Source: CALKUP01 sp964492735 (GTDB taxonomy: Bacteria > Patescibacteriota > Patescibacteriia > UBA9570 > XYC2-FULL-38-9). Taken from it: DNA of 31,184 bases. Positions within the stretch are counted from its first letter, which is position 1. The number at the start of each line of letters is the position of its first letter. Shown piece by piece: positions 16,670 through 22,274 of the stretch. Location: NCBI GenBank assembly GCA_964492735.1, contig CAZBLE010000012.1, forward strand, positions 1 through 31,184, in the 5' to 3' direction. The notes under the pieces were generated by a model. It saw nothing but the letters and a program-made list of their open reading frames with translations. It made no database searches and was not told the origin of the DNA. A program made the position numbers and the translations under genes.

Positions 16670-17035
16670 TTAATCATTTCGTAAGATCTTTTCCATTGCT
16701 TTTCCTTTTGCGAGCTCATCAACAACTTTATCTAAATATCGTATTTTTCTCGTTAATGGATTATCAATCTCTTCAATCCGATAACCACAAATCACTCCAG
16801 TTATTTTTTTCGCGTTTCGGTTCAACGTCGCTTTTTGAAAAAATGTTTTAAATGTGACATCTTCTTTGATTAGAGCCTTGATCGCCTTTTCATCAAAACC
16901 AGTGAGCCACTCAATCACTTGGTGAAGTTCCTTTTTTGTCCGGCCCTTCTTTTCTATTTTTTGTAGATACAACGGATACACTGTAGAAAAAGTCAGTCGT
17001 GCTATCCGTTCATTATGTTCTTTGGTGACTTTCAT
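16670..17035 (-). CDS. DUF2200 domain protein
   Basis: The protein has 121 residues, covered almost end to end by the family. RIARLTFSTVYPLYLQKIEKKGRTKKELHQVIEWLTGF and then TGVICGYRIEEIDNPLTRKIRYLDKVVDELAKGKAMEKIL match the well-conserved DUF2200 sequence. The protein is small, soluble and Lys-rich. Its function is unknown. A TATAGT hexamer (17047-17052, minus strand) lies 11 bases before the ATG, so it may have its own leaderless promoter in addition to readthrough from DUF4287. Confidence 0.92.
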   Translation of the reverse strand: MKVTKEHNERIARLTFSTVYPLYLQKIEKKGRTKKELHQVIEWLTGFDEKAIKALIKEDVTFKTFFQKATLNRNAKKITGVICGYRIEEIDNPLTRKIRYLDKVVDELAKGKAMEKILRND

Positions 17036-17083
17036 ACGCGCAGTCTACTATAATTGAGATCTTCTTGATATTATTTTAACTAT

Positions 17084-17314
17084 TTATTTCTTTTTCTTCA
17101 GCGGCGCATTCACCCATCCTTTTTGTTTGAACACCAACCAGACTGCCATTGAATGACCATGCCCTAAATCGAACTCATCTTTCAGAAATTTCACAAGCAC
17201 ACCAGCTTTCATGTCTGGCTCGAGCAAACCATTCTTTTTCATCAGCTTCATAAAATCTTCCGGTGTTTTTCCGGTTTTGACTTTGATGGTGTCGAGATAC
17301 GCTTGAAATGACAT
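17084..17314 (-). CDS. DUF4287 domain protein
   Basis: The protein has 76 residues: MSFQAYLDTIKVKTGKTPEDF, then LVKFLKDEFDLGHGHSMAVWLVFKQKGW. This is the complete DUF4287 motif. In many bacteria this domain is followed by a DUF5655 domain. Here it stands alone with a Lys-rich tail and no remnant of a second domain downstream, so it looks like a genuine short form. It is the first gene of the minus-strand array. Function unknown. Confidence 0.88.
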   Translation of the reverse strand: MSFQAYLDTIKVKTGKTPEDFMKLMKKNGLLEPDMKAGVLVKFLKDEFDLGHGHSMAVWLVFKQKGWVNAPLKKKK

Positions 17315-17400
17315 ATGTGATTCATTATTGTTGGTCTATATACTGCTAATGGTACAGAAATGTGAATTATTAAACAATAACATTTCTCATAAGAACACTC

Positions 17401-17429
17401 TTGCATAAAACAATAAACAATGCTACTTT
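17401..17429 (+). promoter_or_regulatory. Putative promoter of the GC-rich lipoprotein gene
   Basis: TTGCAT (17401-17406), a 17-base spacer and TACTTT (17424-17429) would start transcription near 17436, about 60 bases before the ATG at 17496. This leader is longer than at most genes here. The promoter lies in AT-rich DNA typical of the host chromosome, not in the GC-rich segment. Confidence 0.4.
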
Positions 17430-17433
17430 GCGC

Positions 17434-17483
17434 TGTCTCATCAAAGACGAATAAGCATGAAGCTTGTTCAATAATTTGAGACA
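17434..17483 (+). repeat. Inverted repeat in the lipoprotein leader, just upstream of the ribosome-binding site
   Basis: TGTCTCA (17434-17440) and TGAGACA (17477-17483) are perfect inverted repeats, with an inner AAGC/GCTT pair (17453-17456 and 17462-17465). The right arm ends two bases before the GAGGTG ribosome-binding site (17486-17491). It could form a leader stem-loop or be an operator dyad. Confidence 0.4.
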
Positions 17484-17485
17484 AT

Positions 17486-17491
17486 GAGGTG
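17486..17491 (+). promoter_or_regulatory. Shine-Dalgarno site of the lipoprotein gene
   Basis: GAGGTG lies 4 bases before the ATG at 17496. It favours that start over the in-frame ATG at 17484, as does the lipoprotein signal that begins there. It is the only clear Shine-Dalgarno sequence I found upstream of a gene in the window. Confidence 0.65.
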
Positions 17492-17495
17492 TACG

Positions 17496-18770
17496 ATGAA
17501 GTTCTTTTACATGCTGACACTGGCCTTTGGCCTGCTCTCTGGCTGCACGGCTGGAGACAACAGCAAAGATGAAGTCAATCAGTCGGTGGCAGCGGAGACG
17601 GATGTACCGAGCGCTGACGACTCCGACACGGTTGAGACCGATGTTGCACCTGAGCAGACGGAATTTGCTCCCGGAGAGGAGTGGAGTCCGCTCCCCGCGC
17701 AGGTCAGCACAACCCCTGGTAACGGGATCGTCCCACTTGAAGCGGGGCGTTACCTCGTCCACGGAGGGTATGGAATCGACGAGCCGCGACTCGGAGACGC
17801 GATGCTGGTCGGCTACGTATACGACTCCGCAGGCGCTGAGCTCGCGGTGATCGGGATGGAACCGTCGTACTTCTACGGGGACACGAACCCGTTGAAAGGC
17901 GATGTGAACCAGGATGGCCAGGTGGACCTCCTATTTCCGGGAGCGATCGAGAATCTGGGGACTTACGAATTCACTAGCGGGTACCTGACCCTGCTCGGCC
18001 CGATCACCGGACCGGTGATCATCCTTGGGGCCACGGATTTCACGCCAAGTCCGGCAGCGGTTGGCGTTCTGGCCAGGAACCTGGTCACTGCAGACTCGGT
18101 GTCTGAGACCTACCTGCAGAATGGAGTCGTTGCCGACCTGAACAGCGACGGCGAAGATGAGCTCGTCGCTACTGATTGGCAGGGCGTGATCTGGTTGATT
18201 ACTGCAGATGGCAACTACCAGTCAATTGAGCCACCTGTTCTGGGAGGCCAAGTCAACGTCTCGATTGCTGACTTCAACAGCAACGGCGTCAATGACCTCC
18301 TTGTAAACAACTCAAGCGAGGACATCGGTGCCGGAACGGTGACGATGCAAGCCCCGCGAATTTTCTGGGGACCGATCGATCCTCAGAATCCCCCCGCCTG
18401 GGATGCGGGTCAAAAATTCTGGCCGGACGGCAATCCGTACGATCCAGAGTACTTCCTACCCCAGGCAGTAATCGGACCACTCCCGAGTGAGGACGGTATC
18501 GGCTGCTGGCTTGCCAGCGGCTACACGTGGGTCACGCCGACAGGTGTCAACACCGCACTCGGACGGATGTGCGCAGTTGATGACTGGGTTCCGCAGCGAC
18601 TGGTCGTCGCGCCAAGCGGGGTCAATCCCACGCTTGACGCCAGAAACACCATCGTGCTCGGCGGCGTCATCATGACCGTCCTGGACGGTAGCGGGCCGAT
18701 GGGGCCGCCCTACGCACGGCGTGGGAACGGCGTCTTCACCTGGCAGCTCTCCGACCTCCTCGCTCCATAG
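17496..18770 (+). CDS. GC-rich FG-GAP/VCBS repeat lipoprotein, probably horizontally acquired
   Basis: The protein has 424 residues. Residues 1-17 (MKFFYMLTLAFGLLSGC) are a lipoprotein signal peptide with lipobox LSGC, so the mature N-terminal Cys is probably lipidated. An acidic Asp/Glu/Thr-rich linker follows (about 20-60). At least three FG-GAP/VCBS-like calcium loops are visible: DVNQDGQVDLLFPGA (about 135), DLNSDGEDELVATDW (about 213) and DFNSNGVNDLLVNNS (about 255), implying a beta-propeller. The C-terminal third is Pro/Gly/Trp-rich with two Cys and no known motif. Codons strongly favour G or C in third position, unlike all neighbours, and the GC-rich stretch ends at the gene's own terminator. 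Likely a surface-exposed protein from a GC-rich donor; function unknown. Confidence 0.85.
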   Translation: MKFFYMLTLAFGLLSGCTAGDNSKDEVNQSVAAETDVPSADDSDTVETDVAPEQTEFAPGEEWSPLPAQVSTTPGNGIVPLEAGRYLVHGGYGIDEPRLGDAMLVGYVYDSAGAELAVIGMEPSYFYGDTNPLKGDVNQDGQVDLLFPGAIENLGTYEFTSGYLTLLGPITGPVIILGATDFTPSPAAVGVLARNLVTADSVSETYLQNGVVADLNSDGEDELVATDWQGVIWLITADGNYQSIEPPVLGGQVNVSIADFNSNGVNDLLVNNSSEDIGAGTVTMQAPRIFWGPIDPQNPPAWDAGQKFWPDGNPYDPEYFLPQAVIGPLPSEDGIGCWLASGYTWVTPTGVNTALGRMCAVDDWVPQRLVVAPSGVNPTLDARNTIVLGGVIMTVLDGSGPMGPPYARRGNGVFTWQLSDLLAP

Positions 18771-18795
18771 CGAGAGCGACGGTCACAACGACCAC

Positions 18796-18828
18796 AACCC
18801 GGCAGCAGCAATGCGTGTCGGGTTTTTT
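18796..18828 (+). terminator. Intrinsic terminator of the lipoprotein gene
   Basis: AACCCGGCA (18796-18804) pairs with TGTCGGGTT (18816-18824), nine pairs including one G-T, across an 11-base loop. The arm runs into a T tract ending at 18828. It is the strongest intrinsic terminator in the window. It sits 26 bases past the stop codon and marks the right edge of the GC-rich segment. Confidence 0.8.
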
Positions 18829-18843
18829 CTTATCAAGAAAGAA

Positions 18844-19479
18844 TTAACGAATTTGAAAATACCCAGCCGCTTCCATAAATGCACCCGAGCCAATGCTATC
18901 AACGCCAATATTTCGAACGATAAAATAGGCACTTGGCATTGAGTCATCAACGGTATACACATAATATCCTGTTACCTGCTCACCAACAGCTAACTCCTCC
19001 ACATCTTCTGATAATACTGGGGAAATATTCATGCGATCATAGCTCACATTCGCCATCATCGCATTAGACATATCTCCTGAAGTGCGTGTGTAATCAGCAA
19101 CTTTTGCAAGGTCTACTTCTGCCACTGAAAGGCCAGTCTGTGGACCATTTGGATCAGTTGAATCATTTGGCGCAATACGCTGAACTGTTAAAAGCAGTAA
19201 CCATACCTTTTTATTTGTCAGCGCATCGACATCTTCACGAACATCAAGTAGCTGATAACGAAATTGGTCAGAGTCAATGACCTTGTTCTTATCAATTGGA
19301 TCAATTGTCTTGCCAACACTTACGTCTGCCGTATTTTTATTTAACGAATGATTTGCAGAAGCATTATTTTGCTGATCAGCAAATTGAGAGTCTCCCACGC
19401 TACGCTGCAATATCAGTGACATGGCGAGTCCAAAAATAATAATGCCCCCAATAATTCCAACTATTATTTTTGAATTCAT
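18844..19479 (-). CDS. Membrane-anchored protein of unknown function
   Basis: The protein has 211 residues. An N-terminal helix (residues 4-24, IIVGIIGGIIIFGLAMSLILQ) anchors it, with the rest outside. An Asn/Ser/Asp-rich linker (about 28-60) precedes a beta-rich domain (about 70-211). The pattern in that domain recalls the DUF4352/Ig-like extracellular domains: FRYQLLDVREDVDALTNKKVWLLLLTVQRI, then EELAVGEQVTGYYVYTVDD. The resemblance is loose. There are no Cys residues. TAAAAT ends 7 bases before the ATG, again suggesting a leaderless mRNA. It is downstream of the acyltransferase gene in the same direction (19-base gap). Confidence 0.75.
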   Translation of the reverse strand: MNSKIIVGIIGGIIIFGLAMSLILQRSVGDSQFADQQNNASANHSLNKNTADVSVGKTIDPIDKNKVIDSDQFRYQLLDVREDVDALTNKKVWLLLLTVQRIAPNDSTDPNGPQTGLSVAEVDLAKVADYTRTSGDMSNAMMANVSYDRMNISPVLSEDVEELAVGEQVTGYYVYTVDDSMPSAYFIVRNIGVDSIGSGAFMEAAGYFQIR

Positions 19480-19498
19480 ACGTCGTATTTTACGATTA

Positions 19499-20533
19499 TT
19501 AATGAATGGGAGTATAAACCTTTTTTAATCCAAAATCTATCTTTTGACGCACAAATGGCTCAGCATACACAGTGATTCCGTATGCGATGCCACCTAGAAA
19601 CACTAGTGGAATAACTGGTAATAGTATTTGCGGAATATATGGAGCATATAAATGCATTTTGATAGTTAATGCGATAAGAGCATTTTCATGAATCAAATAC
19701 AACGGATAACTAATAAAACCAAAAAATTGTAAGGAGCGATCCTCAAGTATAAAGCGGGTTTTTTTAAGACACACTGGGATAAAAAATACAGCGATTATTG
19801 CAACCATAGCAAAAAAATGCGGGCTATTTTTTGTGTGTGTAAATAATTCAATAGATGCAATACCGCACGCAGCAATCAGATATTTTTTTTCTTTACTCGT
19901 AAAATACAAATACATCAACGCGCCAATTGCGAACCACCCAAAATAATAAAATGACAATAATTGCGATAGCAAGACTATGTCAGCGTTATGTAATACATCC
20001 CCAATAATTGATAAAAGAAAAAACCCAGTAATCATCAAAATTGCGTTTATCCTACCAAGGGTAAAATAAAAAAATCCAAACAACAGATAAAATTTCCACT
20101 CGACAAATAATGACCAAAAAGATCCCTCCAGTGGGTATACGTCTATGCCTGTTGTTACCTTCACCCATGCGGGGTCAAGAAAAAATAATCCGGGTATTGT
20201 AAACACTGGAATTGGAATTCCCCATGGACGCTCTGGCAAGAAATGCGCAGTGCCGTAAATAAGTATTGTAGCAATGACCATTGCGGGAAATAAACGCAAC
20301 CACCGTTTATATAAAAAGTGCATAAACCTATCAGTTTTTTCAAGTGACATCAATATAACAAAACCAGAAATCATAAAAAAAAGCATGACGCCCAGATATC
20401 CATATTGGAATAGAAAAAAATCTGCAAAACGATTACCGTAGGGAGTGTACTCTGACCATCGAGTAAACGTATGGTAAAAAATGACTAGTACTATTGCAAC
20501 GCCTCGTAGTCCGTCTAAAAATTGTATTCTCAT
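19499..20533 (-). CDS. Acyltransferase 3 family membrane protein (OafA/NolL-like)
   Basis: The protein has 344 residues. RIQFLDGLRGVAIVLVIFYHTF is the classic start of acyltransferase-3 proteins, with the catalytic His in the first helix. GYLGVMLFFMISGFVILMSLEK and the R-x-x-R-L-F-P-A motif (YKRWLRLFPAMVIAT) follow. About ten membrane helices are predicted by eye, ending with an Arg/Lys-rich tail. Members O-acetylate or otherwise acylate cell-surface sugars using cytoplasmic acyl-CoA. There is no C-terminal SGNH domain. With the GT4, GT39-like and Mur genes in the window it points to decorated surface glycans. The acceptor is unknown. Confidence 0.92.
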   Translation of the reverse strand: MRIQFLDGLRGVAIVLVIFYHTFTRWSEYTPYGNRFADFFLFQYGYLGVMLFFMISGFVILMSLEKTDRFMHFLYKRWLRLFPAMVIATILIYGTAHFLPERPWGIPIPVFTIPGLFFLDPAWVKVTTGIDVYPLEGSFWSLFVEWKFYLLFGFFYFTLGRINAILMITGFFLLSIIGDVLHNADIVLLSQLLSFYYFGWFAIGALMYLYFTSKEKKYLIAACGIASIELFTHTKNSPHFFAMVAIIAVFFIPVCLKKTRFILEDRSLQFFGFISYPLYLIHENALIALTIKMHLYAPYIPQILLPVIPLVFLGGIAYGITVYAEPFVRQKIDFGLKKVYTPIH

Positions 20534-20539
20534 TACAGC

Positions 20540-20567
20540 AATATACGTTACAAATCCATGAAGCCAA
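20540..20567 (-). promoter_or_regulatory. Putative acyltransferase promoter, leaderless geometry
   Basis: On the minus strand TTGGCT (20562-20567), a 16-base spacer and TATATT (20540-20545) end 6 bases before the ATG at 20533. Transcription would start at the start codon. No Shine-Dalgarno site is present. Confidence 0.45.
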
Positions 20568-20653
20568 CTATAAAAGAAAAAGACCGATTCAGCAATCGAT
20601 CCTTTTCTTTGCTCTACACTGTCATTACAATACCCTATTCAGCTGCACAAGCA

Positions 20654-21199
20654 TTATACAGCACGCGCCAATTCATCAAGGGGAATGCCTGTGGCATCGC
20701 CATCAACAAATGCATACACCCTACCTGAACGATTATCTTGTTCAAAAGAAGTAATTTTTCTTGGTTGTTGCCATTGCAGAACTCCTTGAGATTCCCATTG
20801 GACACTATCACCAATTGTTAAATATTGTTTTTCAACAGTGTACTCAATCCACGCACCATCAGGACTCAGAGAGAAAGAAAACTTCAATTCAGGATGCTTC
20901 TGTGAAATTTCTCTTGTTAATGTATAAAGACCATTTTGCGAGAGATCCATATCATAAACAGATCGTACTAACTGTGAAACATTCGCTGGAAACTCTGTAT
21001 TACCTTGAGGGAGATCAAAAGAACGATCACGTTTTAAGAGAATCCGCTCACTGTATCTATCTTGTCGATTCAACTGAGACAACAGCCATTCAGCTCCTAC
21101 TTCAACACTATCTTCATGTGCAATTTTTTCTCTTTCTAATCTCCGCTTCTCGTCTTCTGGATTTTTTATGTGAGTTGGCACGCGTCCTTCCATTCTCAT
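20654..21199 (-). CDS. Hypothetical soluble protein
   Basis: The protein has 181 residues from the ATG at 21199; starts at 21193 (MEGRV) or 21235 are also possible. The 21235 start would lie only 14 bases after tRNA-Ser(GCU) and add 12 residues. The first third is highly charged and helical (PEDEKRRLEREKIAHEDSVEVGAEWLLSQLNRQDRYSER). The rest is mixed, with a beta-rich part around GAWIEYTVEKQYLTIGDSVQW and an ending GDATGIPLDELARAV. No signal peptide, membrane segment or known motif is seen. It follows the tRNA-Ser genes in the same direction and may be transcribed with them. I do not recognise the family. Confidence 0.6.
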   Translation of the reverse strand: MRMEGRVPTHIKNPEDEKRRLEREKIAHEDSVEVGAEWLLSQLNRQDRYSERILLKRDRSFDLPQGNTEFPANVSQLVRSVYDMDLSQNGLYTLTREISQKHPELKFSFSLSPDGAWIEYTVEKQYLTIGDSVQWESQGVLQWQQPRKITSFEQDNRSGRVYAFVDGDATGIPLDELARAV

Positions 21200-21249
21200 A
21201 AATAATGAATTTACTATACTAGTTTTCAAACGCATCTTTTTTATGTGTG

Positions 21250-21340
21250 CGGAGAGAGAGGGATTCGAACCCTCGATACGGGGTAAACCCCGTATAACAG
21301 ATTAGCAATCTATCGCTTTCAGCCACTCAGCCATCTCTCC
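21250..21340 (-). tRNA. tRNA-Ser (anticodon GCU)
   Basis: The minus strand starts GGAGAGATGGCTGAGTGG and ends with acceptor arm TCTCTCC plus discriminator G; CCA is not encoded. The anticodon arm carries GCT in the loop between TAGAT and ATCTG. The long variable arm (TACGGGG, TTTA, CCCCGTA, a perfect 7-pair stem) is diagnostic of class II tRNA-Ser. The T arm GAGGG-TTCGAAT-CCCTC is intact. It reads AGC/AGU codons. Confidence 0.96.
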
Positions 21341-21459
21341 ATTTTTCTCGGCAGAGCCTCGATCAAAAAACTGAGGCTTCGTGTCTGCCGGGGCGCTTGT
21401 TTAGCGCCCGCTGACTACTGCACTTGCTCGTAGTCAGCCCACTCAGCCATCTCTCCATT
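21341..21459 (-). other. Three-hairpin element with a partial tRNA-Ser copy between the tRNA-Ser genes
   Basis: Three inverted repeats abut without gaps. First, CGGCAG/CTGCCG (21349-21354 and 21385-21390) enclose AGCCTC/GAGGCT (21355-21360 and 21373-21378), with a 6-base bulge. Second, GGGCGC/GCGCCC (21391-21396 and 21404-21409) have a 7-base loop. Third, GCTGACTAC/GTAGTCAGC (21410-21418 and 21430-21438) have an 11-base loop. They are followed by 21439-21459, a 21-base exact copy of the 5' end and immediate flank of tRNA-Ser(GCU) (21323-21343). The remaining tRNA parts are missing. It could be a mobile or duplicated element at a tRNA 5' end, or a structured RNA in the tRNA transcript. Confidence 0.6.
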
Positions 21460-21488
21460 GTCCTTACATTTTGATATATACTCTTTGG

Positions 21489-21575
21489 CGGAGAGGGAGG
21501 GATTCGAACCCTCGAGACCCGTGAAGGCCTAGCGGTTTTCAAGACCGCCGCATTCGACCACTCTGCCACCTCTCC
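21489..21575 (-). tRNA. tRNA-Ser (anticodon UGA)
   Basis: The minus strand begins GGAGAGGTGGCAGAGTGG and ends CCTCTCC with discriminator G; CCA is not encoded. The anticodon loop CTTGAAA between GCGGT and ACCGC gives TGA. A long variable arm (AGGCC...GGGTCT) and T arm GAGGG-TTCGAAT-CCCTC confirm a serine tRNA. It reads UCA and other UCN codons. It is the first tRNA of a minus-strand unit with tRNA-Ser(GCU). Confidence 0.96.
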
Positions 21576-21597
21576 AAAATTGTAAGAACGTTCCACT

Positions 21598-21625
21598 AGT
21601 ATAGTGATTTTGGTCAATTAGTCAA
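21598..21625 (-). promoter_or_regulatory. Promoter of the tRNA-Ser unit
   Basis: On the minus strand TTGACT (21620-21625), a 16-base spacer and TATACT (21598-21603) lie 22 bases before the tRNA-Ser(UGA) 5' end at 21575. Its -35 region is interleaved with the divergent promoter of the 21648 gene. Confidence 0.65.
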
Positions 21626-21638
21626 TAAATGGTATACT
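21610..21638 (+). promoter_or_regulatory. Promoter of the 21648 gene, leaderless geometry
   Basis: TTGGTC (21610-21615), a 17-base spacer and TATACT (21633-21638), preceded by an extended TGG, end 9 bases before the ATG at 21648. The leader would be about 2-3 bases. The -35 box lies between the -35 and -10 boxes of the divergent tRNA promoter, so the two polymerases would compete. Confidence 0.65.
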
Positions 21639-21647
21639 AGAATTCAT

Positions 21648-22157
21648 ATGGCAGATACATATTCTCAAAATCTACGCGACGACGCCGGAAAAGCCCTTAT
21701 TACATGGTCATTCCCAGAATACGAGCAATATGACCGTGGTGTTTTATGGTATTTGATCACTTTTATCGTTGCTGGCGGGTTATTGCTCTACGCATACCTC
21801 GACCACAACTTTTTATTTATTATCATGATTTTATTGGTGTTGTTTATTCTTTTTACACACCATCGCCGCGACCCTATTCGCCTAACTATCACACTATTCG
21901 AACGGGGTGTTCAAATTGGAAAAGACTTTTTTCTCTATCGAGACCTTGATTCATTCGCCGTTCTCTATGAACCACCGGCAGTAAAGCGTCTCTATCTCAT
22001 GCCTAAAAATGCTATTCTAAAACGGGAATACTCTATTCAGCTCATGAATACCAACCCGATTGAAGTGCGCAAAATTCTCCTTGATTATGTTCGTGAAGAT
22101 CTTGAAAAAGAAACAGAATCTGTACACGACACCCTCTCTCGCCTGTTAAAGTTTTAG
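21648..22157 (+). CDS. Small conserved-looking membrane protein of unknown function
   Basis: The protein has 169 residues. A cytoplasmic start (LITWSFPEYEQYDRGVLWYL) leads into two tightly spaced membrane helices (about 37-56 and 58-76). A cytosolic domain of about 90 residues follows. It contains ITLFERGVQIGKDFFLYRDLDSFAVLYEP, a pattern reminiscent of bacterial PH-like domains, and an acidic C-terminal helix. The WxFPEYExYxRxxxWY opening resembles small membrane proteins I associate with CPR genomes, but no named family is claimed. It has its own leaderless-type promoter and no Shine-Dalgarno site, and it lies 40 bases upstream of tRNA-Arg with no terminator between. Confidence 0.75.
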   Translation: MADTYSQNLRDDAGKALITWSFPEYEQYDRGVLWYLITFIVAGGLLLYAYLDHNFLFIIMILLVLFILFTHHRRDPIRLTITLFERGVQIGKDFFLYRDLDSFAVLYEPPAVKRLYLMPKNAILKREYSIQLMNTNPIEVRKILLDYVREDLEKETESVHDTLSRLLKF

Positions 22158-22158
22158 T

Positions 22159-22187
22159 TTGACAATTTCACGAAAAAACGCTTAAAT
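22159..22187 (+). promoter_or_regulatory. Promoter of tRNA-Arg and the FAD oxidoreductase gene
   Basis: A perfect TTGACA (22159-22164), a 17-base spacer and TTAAAT (22182-22187) lie 10 bases before the tRNA-Arg 5' end at 22198. The -35 box starts two bases after the stop of the preceding gene. No other promoter fits the FAD gene, whose ATG directly follows the tRNA. Confidence 0.65.
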
Positions 22188-22197
22188 ACAGCGACAT

Positions 22198-22274
22198 GTC
22201 CTCGTAGCTCAGTTGGATAGAGCGTCAGCTTGCGGAGCTGAAGGTCGTACGTTCGAATCGTGCCGGGGACACCA
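22198..22274 (+). tRNA. tRNA-Arg (anticodon GCG), CCA encoded
   Basis: The acceptor arm GTCCTCG/CGGGGAC, D arm GCTC-AGTTGGATA-GAGC, anticodon arm TCAGC-TTGCGGA-GCTGA and T arm GTACG-TTCGAAT-CGTGC are all intact. The loop places GCG at positions 34-36, reading CGC and CGU as arginine. A20 and C35, arginine identity elements, are present. Discriminator A is followed by an encoded CCA (22272-22274). Most bacteria read CGU/CGC with an inosine-modified ACG anticodon, so GCG is unusual. The FAD gene's ATG begins at the very next base. Confidence 0.95.

Noticed and set aside
17384..18839. Similar short sequences TTCTCATAAGAA (17384-17395) and TTCTTATCAAGAA (18827-18839) flanking the GC-rich cassette, considered as insertion-site repeats
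   Set aside because: They are imperfect, AT-rich and partly self-palindromic; the match is too weak to claim attachment sites.
21363..21617. An 84-codon open frame reading ...EVAEWSNAAVLKTARPSRVSRVRIPPSPP...
   Set aside because: This is the well-known false protein read through a tRNA-Ser gene; it spans tRNA-Ser(UGA) and the hairpin element.
22260..22274. GTG start extending the FAD gene by five residues
   Set aside because: It lies within the T arm of tRNA-Arg; the ATG right after CCA fits the protein better.
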